64,000 nt of DNA from Bacteroides cutis. GTDB taxonomy: Bacteria; Bacteroidota; Bacteroidia; Bacteroidales; Bacteroidaceae. The notes under the pieces were generated by a model. That model was not told the DNA's origin and did not search any database. It saw only the letters and a program-made list of their open reading frames with translations. Below, piece after piece: positions 40,242 through 47,291 of this stretch. Both the position numbers and the translations under genes were made by a program. The DNA lies in assembly GCF_900241005.1 (NCBI RefSeq), contig NZ_OEST01000001.1:62001-126000 (forward strand), in the 5' to 3' direction. Within the stretch, counting starts at the first letter, position 1, and the number at the start of each line of letters is the position of its first letter.

Positions 40242-40329
40242 TCCACTACAGTGAACAGAACTATTCACCTCAATGGACAGAACTGTTCACTGCAGTGAAC
40301 AGGATCGTTCACTAAAGTGAAACAAGAAC
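40242..40329. repeat. Tandem 22-bp palindrome array B
   Basis: Four units of exactly 22 bp start at 40242, 40264, 40286 and 40308. The third contains a perfect 20-bp palindrome, CTGTTCACTGCAGTGAACAG (40283-40302). The others are variants of TTCAC-N4-GTGAA with linkers such as CAGAACTA, CAGAACTG and CAGGATCG. It has the same period and layout as arrays at 11248 and 61496 but a different sequence. Confidence 0.85.
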
Positions 40330-40401
40330 AAAGTACAGGATCTGACACCTTTCGTATCAGGACTTGACATTAACAATACATGTTATTAAAAAACAAAAAC
40401 A

Positions 40402-41019
40402 ATGGCAATACTATTTGACTGGTACGAGGATCCTAAGCCCGCTAACAAAGAAGAAGAAAAAACACTGCATCCGCGCATCAAACTGAACGGTTCGGTAGGA
40501 ACCGACGTACTACGCCATCGCATTCAGGAACGTTGTTCGCTGACTGAGACTGATGTCTCTGCAGCGCTTGATGCCCTTTCGCATATCATGGGCAAAGAAC
40601 TTGCCGAAGGCAGACAAGTACATCTGGACGGGATCGGCTACTTCTATCCTTGCCTGACCTCTACCGAACCGGTGACCGCTTCCACCAAACGAAAGTTGGC
40701 AAAAGTAAAGTTGAAAGCTATCAAATTTCGTGCAGACCGGACATTGAAAAGTGAATTCGGTATCCTAAAAGTGAAATGTCTGAAAGGAAGCCTAGAGTTC
40801 AAACGCCTGTCAAATGAAGAAATTGACCGGCAACTGACGGAGTACTTCAAAACCCACCAATTTTTGAGAAGAACGGATTTTCAAGATTTGTGTAGAATGC
40901 CGAAGAGTACTGCCATGCGCCATCTACGCCGCCTGCGTAGCGAAGGGAAACTGGATAACCAAGGTGGATTGACACAACCGATATACATGCCCGGAAAAGG
41001 ATATTACGGCAATAATTAA
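40402..41019 (+). CDS. HU-family DNA-binding protein with C-terminal helix-turn-helix-like extension
   Basis: This 205-residue protein has an HU-like N-terminal domain (about 1-125) of the HU-HIG type (FDWYEDPKPANKEEEKTLHP; LSHIMGKELAEGRQVHLDGI; FRADRTLKSEFGILKVK). A basic C-terminal part (about 140-190: YFKTHQFLRRTDFQDLCRMP, AMRHLRRLRSEGKLDNQGG) looks like a winged-helix. The long leader carrying array B is striking. Function is unknown; it could be nucleoid-associated or a regulator. Confidence 0.8.
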   Translation: MAILFDWYEDPKPANKEEEKTLHPRIKLNGSVGTDVLRHRIQERCSLTETDVSAALDALSHIMGKELAEGRQVHLDGIGYFYPCLTSTEPVTASTKRKLAKVKLKAIKFRADRTLKSEFGILKVKCLKGSLEFKRLSNEEIDRQLTEYFKTHQFLRRTDFQDLCRMPKSTAMRHLRRLRSEGKLDNQGGLTQPIYMPGKGYYGNN

Positions 41020-41053
41020 CGGAGTAACCAATATTCTGCTTAAAGACATAGCC

Positions 41054-41563
41054 ATGATAACAATCAGAAAGACGCAACTTACAGAAATAAGTACGCTTAT
41101 GGACATCTTCGGACAGGCCAAACGTATCATGAGGAAAGATGGAAATATGAAACAATGGACAGGGAATTATCCTTCCGTGGAACTAATTACGAAAGATATT
41201 CAGAGCGGAAACAGTTACGTATGCATTGATGAAGGAACAATTGCCGGGACTTTTACTTTTATCAAAGGAAACGACCCTACCTACGCACGTATTTATGACG
41301 GGGCATGGGTGGAAGATACACAACCATACGGCGTCATTCATCGTCTGGCCAGCACGGAGGACAGTAAAGGGGTATCTGCCGCCTGTTTGCAATGGTGCTA
41401 TGAACAAATACCTAACTTGCGCGCCGATACACACAGGGACAATCATATACTGCAATATATCTTGAAGAAACATGGCTTTCAATATTGTGGTATCATCTTC
41501 CTCGCCAACGGAGATGAGAGACTGGCTTTCCAGAAAATAGAGAACCAAGACAGGATAAGTTAA
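41054..41563 (+). CDS. GNAT-family N-acetyltransferase
   Basis: This 169-residue protein has the GNAT fold: N-terminal MITIRKTQLTEISTLMDIFG, the beta-strand block YVCIDEGTIAGTFTFIKG, an acetyl-CoA-binding region around VIHRLASTEDSKGVSAACLQ, and the C-terminal DTHRDNHILQYILKKHGFQY. Substrate is unknown. It lies 34 bp after the HU-like gene on the same strand and is probably co-transcribed. Confidence 0.85.
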   Translation: MITIRKTQLTEISTLMDIFGQAKRIMRKDGNMKQWTGNYPSVELITKDIQSGNSYVCIDEGTIAGTFTFIKGNDPTYARIYDGAWVEDTQPYGVIHRLASTEDSKGVSAACLQWCYEQIPNLRADTHRDNHILQYILKKHGFQYCGIIFLANGDERLAFQKIENQDRIS

Positions 41564-41614
41564 CTCAAATAATGCTAATCTTTCAGACATTCCATGCTCC
41601 CGAATTGTAGATAG

Positions 41615-41925
41615 AACAAAAAGTTCCACTGCTCAGCAGGAAATATAAAAGTTAAAAAAAGAATTCCTCCTTTCCATGCGGAAAGTATCAAAGTTCCTAT
41701 TGATGTAATGATGGCGGAACATGATACCGAAGGTGAACGTTATTACCATATCGAGAAGCTGACTAACGGATATAAAGTCCCAGAAGATGCCTGCAACAGC
41801 TATCGGTTCGTGCTCAAACAGCTAAAGGATTTCGAAGCGGCATTACACCGACATATTCATCTGGAAAAAATATCGTATTTCCACGTGCCATCCTTCTGGA
41901 AAAAGAATTAAAAGAACGGTCATGA
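41615..41925 (+). pseudogene. Remnant of an iron-sulfur cluster repair (YtfE/ScdA/RIC, hemerythrin-like) gene
   Basis: The open stretch encodes only the C-terminal third of a di-iron RIC protein: VMMAEHDTEGERYYHIEKLT, then VPEDACNSYRFVLKQL and FEAALHRHIHLE. Full-length relatives have about 220-245 residues; here the frame is closed by a stop at 41612 and no N-terminus is seen. After HLEK the frame shifts in an A6 run (41865-41870): inserting one base restores NIVFPRAILLEKELKERS and a TGA at 41923-41925, the expected RIC ending. That TGA overlaps the ATG of the next decayed gene. Both truncation and frameshift support a pseudogene. Confidence 0.8.
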
Positions 41926-42050
41926 CACAGATTAATATCAGACGGGTATATGAGACTCCCGAGACCACAGACGGCTACCGTGTATTGGTAGACCGTCTGT
42001 AGCCTCGCGGCATGAAAAAGTAGTATCTGAAATATGATGCATGGGGAAAA
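41922..42050 (+). pseudogene. Remnant of a DUF488-family gene
   Basis: From ATG 41922 the translation MTQINIRRVYETPETTDGYR VLVDRL resembles the start of DUF488 proteins. It then meets TAG (42000-42002) where the family has Trp in RLWPRG. The frame continues with PRGMKK, a second TAG and YLKYDAWGKG before similarity is lost. The remaining bases to 42139 show no recognisable gene. It overlapped the RIC gene by ATGA, so the two were probably an operon that decayed together. Confidence 0.75.
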
Positions 42051-42139
42051 GGATATTACTCATTCTCCGGCAGTTCCTGCAGACTCACCTTCAATAAATT
42101 CCATTCCTACAAGGAAATAATCTAAAAATGGATATTACT

Positions 42140-44572
42140 TCAAGAATACTTCTTCTTCAGATCTTTCACATTCATACCTGTAAAGTAGTCTTCTACAAAA
42201 CCCCAACGTTGCTCATTAGTCAGGCGGTCAGTACCGAAAAAGAAAGAGAATAGTTCAATCTGTTCTTCAAATATTTGCTCGTTGGTATCCAGGATAAGAT
42301 TATGATACTCACCGGAATCGGCCAATTGATGTAAAAGTTCCGGATTGTAGAAACTGATATGTACGCAAGGCGTACCACCGCCCTCTACGCTAAACGACAG
42401 ACAGTCGAGCATGGAAAGCAGGTTAAGCAGCATATTCAAATCGGAGAACGGGGTACAATAGAACAACAACCGATCTCCCTTACTGCCTACGATGCGCTGA
42501 GTAAATAACTTCTGATAGCGTGAAAGAAGCAAATCAAAACCTTTGGTTACGGTAAAAGAAAGTTCGTTGGAGTCTTTCTTCTTCACACTGCTAATGTAAC
42601 TAACGCTACGTCCTTCTTCCGTGCGGCTCTCCAAAAGAGAACCGATGAAACGTTTGGCAGACGGTACGTCCATGCCATGCTCGGCAAAAACGGCACGCAG
42701 TTCTTCTTCATCAAAACGGCCTTTACTCTTCAGCAAGGCAGTTTTCAACATGGCAATCAAGCTACTGAAAAGGGCATCCATACGCTGACGGATAACTGCC
42801 GTATCTTCTTTTAGCAAGACTTCATGTTTACCTACGGATACGGCACGGGCTCCTTCCCATAGAGTTCCGTTATTCAGTTTTTGTTTAAATTCCTTATATC
42901 CCAGTTCCGGGAAACGTTCTTCCCAAATCTTCTCCAAACGTGCCCTGTACACCCCTTCTTCACCTTCTATTTTCGTCAGATAATCAGAGAACTCACGGAT
43001 AAAGATATCACCCGTCTTATCTTGTATGTATCCCTCGGTCAACAGATTTTGGGGACTTACCTCCAACAGATATTCCCCGTAGCGATGTGCAAGGTCTTCC
43101 TCCAGCCACAGTAGCGCAGTCTTGATCAGCTGTCCCAATTCGGCTTCATATTCAAGCTTATTCTTGGTACGCGGCAGTTTTACAACAAACTCAAAATCGG
43201 ACAAAGAAACCAACATTTCCGGTTTATCACCTTTCATCTTGTGCACTTCCATAAGTTTCTTCAGGATAAGTCCCAACTGTTCCTGCGCAATATTCCCCGT
43301 CTGATGCAGACGCTTCATATAGTAAAAATCACGTTCATGGTAATCTGCAGCCGAAACACCTTGCACATCGGAATCACGGGCGGCACGTCCTATCTCCTGG
43401 ATATAATCTACAAAAGTACTGGAAGGAGCCACATGATAGACACGATCAATGTCGCTGATATCCACACCCATACCGAAGGCCTTTGTTGCTACAATCATCC
43501 GTTTGCTGCCTTCTTTAAACTCTTGGACAATCGCAGCTTTCTGCTCCTTATCTTTCTTTCCATAGTAAGAAGCCACCAAATGCCAATCGGTAGAACGAAC
43601 CCATGTTTTCAACCGCATATCGATACCCCCGGCAAAAGGATAGTAAAGCAACGTTTTATGTCCATCCAAAAAGCCCTCTACACGCGCCGCTATAGCCCGT
43701 TGTTTCGCTTTATCGTAGGTTTCACCTTCTTCCATCGTAAGTTGACGGATATCAAAACCGATATTACGTCGTTTCACCGTGCCGACATAGAGCACACAGG
43801 GTTCCATCTGCAATGAACGGATGGTTTCAAATACCATATCATTACCACCCTTAGGGTTCCATACTGCCGTAGCAGTCAATGCAAACAAAGGAAAATTATA
43901 TCCGAGGTTCTGTTTCAACAAGTTCAGATAGCGTCCCAAAAACCAATAATCCACACGGAATTCTTTACCCCATGTAGTCACTGTATGCGCTTCATCCACT
44001 ACAACCAGCCCGATACGGCGTTCACCCACAAAATGCTTGATATCGTATGAGAGCAACAGCTCAGGCGAAAGATAGAACAAATCAATTTCTCCATCGTGTA
44101 CCTGCCTGTATACATCGGCCTTTTGTTCCGGTGAAAGATCGGAAGAGGCATACGCCACACGCTTATAGCCTATATCCTGCAAACTTTCCACCTGGTCTAC
44201 AATCAAGGCTTTCAGAGGAGAAACCACAATAGTCAGTAAGTTATATTCATTTCCCAAGTAGATGGCGGGAAGTTGAAAAAGCAATGATTTTCCTGAACCT
44301 GTAGGAGCTGTCAACAGTATATTATCCACCGTAGTCTCACCATTTTGCGCCTTTTCCACTTCACGAATCACATTTTCAATTAACTGGCCTTGTGAAATGT
44401 ATAAGGTCTCCTTGTTTTTGAACAAATCATCATAGATTTCCAAATTACGAAACTGTTCGTAACCGTATGTATCTTTCAATAGTTCTTTTATCTCGTTCCG
44501 ACAATCATCGGACAAATGCCGTTCTTTTAACAAAGGCAAGCGACGTGCCGTTTCTACTTGTGTTTCTATCAT
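42140..44572 (-). CDS. RecQ-like DEAH-box DNA helicase
   Basis: This 810-residue superfamily 2 helicase has Walker A TAPTGSGKSLLFQLPAIYL (about 87-105), the DEAH box in LVVVDEAHTVTTWG, motif III LFALTATAVW, motif V MIVATKAFGMGVDISDIDRV and motif VI YIQEIGRAARDSD. These are RecQ-type motifs. The C-terminal half (about 440-810) lacks an obvious RecQ zinc-binding/HRDC region and is unfamiliar, so a specialised RecQ relative is likely. A G7 tract (44582-44588) lies 10 bp upstream of the start. Confidence 0.82.
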   Translation of the reverse strand: MIETQVETARRLPLLKERHLSDDCRNEIKELLKDTYGYEQFRNLEIYDDLFKNKETLYISQGQLIENVIREVEKAQNGETTVDNILLTAPTGSGKSLLFQLPAIYLGNEYNLLTIVVSPLKALIVDQVESLQDIGYKRVAYASSDLSPEQKADVYRQVHDGEIDLFYLSPELLLSYDIKHFVGERRIGLVVVDEAHTVTTWGKEFRVDYWFLGRYLNLLKQNLGYNFPLFALTATAVWNPKGGNDMVFETIRSLQMEPCVLYVGTVKRRNIGFDIRQLTMEEGETYDKAKQRAIAARVEGFLDGHKTLLYYPFAGGIDMRLKTWVRSTDWHLVASYYGKKDKEQKAAIVQEFKEGSKRMIVATKAFGMGVDISDIDRVYHVAPSSTFVDYIQEIGRAARDSDVQGVSAADYHERDFYYMKRLHQTGNIAQEQLGLILKKLMEVHKMKGDKPEMLVSLSDFEFVVKLPRTKNKLEYEAELGQLIKTALLWLEEDLAHRYGEYLLEVSPQNLLTEGYIQDKTGDIFIREFSDYLTKIEGEEGVYRARLEKIWEERFPELGYKEFKQKLNNGTLWEGARAVSVGKHEVLLKEDTAVIRQRMDALFSSLIAMLKTALLKSKGRFDEEELRAVFAEHGMDVPSAKRFIGSLLESRTEEGRSVSYISSVKKKDSNELSFTVTKGFDLLLSRYQKLFTQRIVGSKGDRLLFYCTPFSDLNMLLNLLSMLDCLSFSVEGGGTPCVHISFYNPELLHQLADSGEYHNLILDTNEQIFEEQIELFSFFFGTDRLTNEQRWGFVEDYFTGMNVKDLKKKYS

Positions 44573-44697
44573 AACTATTATGGGGGGGTATATAAAGAAA
44601 AAAAGTAGTTATCCAGCCATAGTAAGGGCCTTCAAACTACCTCCTTCTATTTTTCATCTTGTTCCTGAATTCAAGAACAAGTTTCGTTCAAAGCATA

Positions 44698-44919
44698 TCA
44701 ATACTCTTCCTCGTTGAAGAAGAAATCTTCTTTGCTTGGATAATCGGGCCAAATATCTTCAATGCTTTCATAAATCTCGCCTTCATCTTCCATCTCTTGC
44801 AGATTTTCTATCACCTCAAGCGGAGCACCTGAACGCATGGCATAATCAATCAGTTCGTCCTTAGTTGCCGGCCAAGGAGCATCTTCCAATTTAGATGCTA
44901 ATTCCAATGTCCAATACAT
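44698..44919 (-). CDS. Small acidic DUF2795 protein
   Basis: This 73-residue protein (MYWTLELASKLEDAPWPATK; LQEMEDEGEIYESIEDIWPD) is very acidic at the C-terminus and matches the DUF2795 family, abundant in Bacteroidetes and of unknown function. It has its own consensus promoter that overlaps the end of the upstream adenosyltransferase gene. Downstream, 44658-44681 is a near-palindrome (CTTGTTC...GAACAAG) without a clear U-run. Confidence 0.8.
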   Translation of the reverse strand: MYWTLELASKLEDAPWPATKDELIDYAMRSGAPLEVIENLQEMEDEGEIYESIEDIWPDYPSKEDFFFNEEEY

Positions 44920-44971
44920 AGTCTCTAAGTATTAAAATTGTGAATATTAATTCCTATCTTCTATTTTTCGG

Positions 44972-45002
44972 CAAAAGTATAATAAAATCTCTCACTTACA
45001 AC
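44972..45002 (-). promoter_or_regulatory. Promoter of the DUF2795 gene
   Basis: On the minus strand GTTG (45002-44999), 19 bp, TACTTTTG (44979-44972) has an exact -7 element and a good -33. The -33 part lies within the last codons of the adenosyltransferase gene. Confidence 0.7.
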
Positions 45003-45555
45003 TATTATTCCAAAATATTTCACCTTTTTTCTCGTCTTGGTTAATTTTACGCGAAAGAACGAATAAATAATCAGACAAACGATTGATATAAGCCAATAAT
45101 TCAGAGGAGATTTCTACTTGTTCGGCTAACGTAAGAATACGACGTTCTGCACGTCGGCAGACTGTACGGCAAATATGACAAACCGCCGCTCCACGGCTCC
45201 CTCCGGGAAGTACAAAAAAAGACAAAGGAGGCAACATTCCATCCAGACGGTCTATTTCATGTTCCATGATTTCCACCAGTTCGGAACTGATAATACTGGC
45301 TTGATGGAGTTCGGTCTTTTCACGGTCGGTGGCAAGATACGAACCTACAGAGAATAATTTATCCTGTACTTGCTGCACAAAATTCCGATCACGTTCATCG
45401 GACAGGTATGTGACAAGAAGTCCTAAATTGGAATTCAGCTCATCCACCGTACCATAGGCTTCCAACCGAATATGGGTTTTACCTACCCGTGTACCTCCCA
45501 CCAAAGAAGTAATACCTTTATCTCCGGTCTTTGTATATATAAGGCTTTTTTTCAT
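44992..45555 (-). CDS. Cob(I)yrinic acid a,c-diamide adenosyltransferase, PduO type
   Basis: This 187-residue trimeric adenosyltransferase makes adenosylcobalamin from ATP and reduced corrinoid. Family motifs are [20 protein letters not shown] at the N-terminus (ATP loop), [15 protein letters not shown], and [11 protein letters not shown] plus [14 protein letters not shown] near the C-terminus. In-frame ATGs exist at 45585, 45570 and 45555. The first overlaps the predicted -7 box (45592-45585) and is excluded. I chose 45555, leaving a leader of about 23 nt; 45570 is possible. Confidence 0.88.
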   Translation of the reverse strand: MKKSLIYTKTGDKGITSLVGGTRVGKTHIRLEAYGTVDELNSNLGLLVTYLSDERDRNFVQQVQDKLFSVGSYLATDREKTELHQASIISSELVEIMEHEIDRLDGMLPPLSFFVLPGGSRGAAVCHICRTVCRRAERRILTLAEQVEISSELLAYINRLSDYLFVLSRKINQDEKKGEIFWNNSCK

Positions 45556-45584
45556 AAAACTTTTGTTCATTATGACATTATTCA

Positions 45585-45616
45585 CAAATGTAACTTATTC
45601 TTTCTGAATGAACAAA
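45585..45616 (-). promoter_or_regulatory. Promoter of the adenosyltransferase gene
   Basis: On the minus strand TTTG (45616-45613), 20 bp, TACATTTG (45592-45585) is an exact consensus promoter. Its position decides against the most upstream start codon of the gene. Confidence 0.75.
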
Positions 45617-45638
45617 AAGAGGGAAGAAAAGTTGAGAA

Positions 45639-45721
45639 AGGAAGGTTGCCTGTACTAAAAAAATATATTCCAATATTTCATTGCATGTGCAGCCTAAAAC
45701 AACGCAATAGGCAACCTTCCT
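45639..45721 (-). other. Structured 3' element downstream of the OmpA-family gene
   Basis: GGAAGGTTGCCT (45640-45651) and its exact complement (45709-45720) form a 12-bp long-range stem, extended by one A-T pair, around 57 nt that contain a nested ATTGC/GCAAT pairing. In the minus direction it is followed by TTTCTC. It may be a terminator with a large loop or a stable 3' fragment; it lies between the OmpA stop and the adenosyltransferase promoter. Confidence 0.55.
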
Positions 45722-45735
45722 AAACAGTATACTAC

Positions 45736-46857
45736 TTACTCTGCAACGCAGACTGTTACACGATTTTCTTCTACAACAGGGAAAGGTTGTTCCTTATCTC
45801 CCTTAAAGTCAACTTTTATTCTATCGCCTGTAATACCTTTAGCTTGTAAAGTACCCGCTACGATTTGTGCGCGTTGTTTAGAAAGTCTTTCATTGATGGT
45901 GGCTGTTCCTGTCGCGGCATCTGCATATCCACAGATAGTGACTGTTGTTTTTTCGTTCTTTTGTAAGAAAGAAACCAATTCATCAATTTTACTCTTTTCC
46001 GAAGGACGAATGACAGCCGAATTGATGGCAAAGAAAATATTCTGTCTCACAGACTGTAGTTCCGCCTTTTTCTCCTCCACTTTATTTTCTGACAATGCTA
46101 CAGGTTTTTCTACCTGTTTAGTTTCTACGGGAGGTTGAGGGGCAGGTTCTTCACGACGAACAGGGGTCATCTTTTTATGGGTCTTTCCAAATTTAATGGT
46201 AAATCCCGCTAAAGCATTGAATTGCCAGTCAGAATTACCTGCTTTCTTGGAGTTGAACTTATCCGTAAGCAGGTTAGCATTTACTTCCAGATTGAGATAT
46301 AATCGCTCTGCCAGACGTAAATTCGCACCGAGACCTCCTCTACCCGCAACGCTTATTTTATTATCACGCCATAAATATTCCAGATGACATCCGGCATCAT
46401 TTATGGCTACAGCCTCATCATTGTTGAAAGCTCCATTGATACCCATACCTAAGAACAAATAAGCGTCGAAAAAACGCTTGTAATTATATCCACAAAACAG
46501 GTTACTCAAGTCAAGCGTAGCGTCTACATTACCTTGTAGATAATTGAATTTATACTTACTGAAAGGGGTTACCCAAGCGCCTCTGGCTTGCCATCCACTT
46601 ACTCCGGCACGCAATCCCCATACAGGAGTAAACTGATATCCGGCAGACAGAGCGGCCGCAGGAGATATCAGGTCTTTAAAACCAGCCTCACCAATGGTAT
46701 GTGCAGCTCCCATCTGTAACTGCATTTGCCAATGTGGATTAAAAACAATTTTACCATCATCCTTTGTTTTATCCAAGGAATGGAACTCGCTTTGTCCAAA
46801 AGCAATCACCGCACTGAACCCGCAAGCCACGAAAAGCAAACTTTTTTTCATGTCCAT
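45736..46857 (-). CDS. OmpA-family outer-membrane protein
   Basis: This 373-residue protein has a signal peptide (MKKSLLFVACGFSAVIAFGQ), an N-terminal beta-barrel (about 30-215, ending FNALAGFTIKFGKTHKK), a Pro/Glu/Lys-rich linker and a C-terminal OmpA peptidoglycan-binding domain (about 270-373: FFAINSAVIRPSEKSKIDEL, CGYADAATGTATINERLSKQ RA). It anchors the outer membrane to the wall. ATG 46857 was chosen (46851 is an alternative); an upstream TTG at 46863 was rejected. Confidence 0.9.
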   Translation of the reverse strand: MDMKKSLLFVACGFSAVIAFGQSEFHSLDKTKDDGKIVFNPHWQMQLQMGAAHTIGEAGFKDLISPAAALSAGYQFTPVWGLRAGVSGWQARGAWVTPFSKYKFNYLQGNVDATLDLSNLFCGYNYKRFFDAYLFLGMGINGAFNNDEAVAINDAGCHLEYLWRDNKISVAGRGGLGANLRLAERLYLNLEVNANLLTDKFNSKKAGNSDWQFNALAGFTIKFGKTHKKMTPVRREEPAPQPPVETKQVEKPVALSENKVEEKKAELQSVRQNIFFAINSAVIRPSEKSKIDELVSFLQKNEKTTVTICGYADAATGTATINERLSKQRAQIVAGTLQAKGITGDRIKVDFKGDKEQPFPVVEENRVTVCVAE

Positions 46858-46895
46858 AATCAAATATTTTTATGATATATAACTTTAATAAAAAA

Positions 46896-46928
46896 GAAGG
46901 AGAGTATGTACCAATCACACTCTCCTTC
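46896..46928 (-). terminator. Intrinsic terminator upstream of the OmpA-family gene
   Basis: GAAGGAGAGT (46896-46905) pairs with ACTCTCCTTC (46919-46928), 10 bp with a 13-nt loop, and on the minus strand is followed by TTTTTATTAAAG. It would end transcripts coming from the lipoprotein side, just before the OmpA-family gene. Confidence 0.75.
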
Positions 46929-47110
46929 TTCAACACTATTATTTTCACGGTTGTGAAAATGTACCTATCTTCACAGACAGATGTCTATAACTGGTTTATC
47001 AAGGATTATGTGTCAACCAGTAAATTTTCTATCCATAAATCAATTTTAAAATGAAGTAATTCCACTCAAAGAAATTTCGTTCCGGAATTTTCGCTCTCTG
47101 TTTGAAAAGG

Positions 47111-47145
47111 GAGAAAGAAGCACTTTTCACAAAGTGCTCTTTCTC
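47111..47145 (-). terminator. Second hairpin downstream of the large surface lipoprotein gene
   Basis: GAGAAAGAAGCACTTT (47111-47126) pairs with AAAGTGCTCTTTCTC (47131-47145) with one bulge/mismatch and a 4-nt loop. On the minus strand TCCCTTTTC follows. It is one of three strong hairpins in the 431-bp gene-free stretch 46858-47288, which otherwise holds no gene I can support. Confidence 0.6.
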
Positions 47146-47237
47146 AAAAGCAAACAAACAAAAAGTTCTGAATTCTTAAAGCCCGATCTATGCGCAGAAG
47201 GAACTCCATTCATAAAATCTATCAGAACTCAATTTGC

Positions 47238-47291
47238 TAATTCTTAGATAATACGTACCGGAAGACTCCGGTACGTATTATCTAAGAATTA
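47238..47291 (-). terminator. 25-bp perfect hairpin overlapping the lipoprotein stop codon
   Basis: 47238-47262 and 47267-47291 are exact complements over 25 bp with a 4-nt loop AGAC. The stem includes the TAA stop of the lipoprotein gene. No U-run follows directly (TAGCAAATTGAG without the stem overlap), so it may protect the mRNA 3' end as much as terminate. Confidence 0.75.

Noticed and set aside
46872..47054. A 60-codon plus-strand frame in the gap before the OmpA-family gene
   Set aside because: It runs through a terminator hairpin, has no family resemblance and no promoter; chance frame in A+T-rich DNA.
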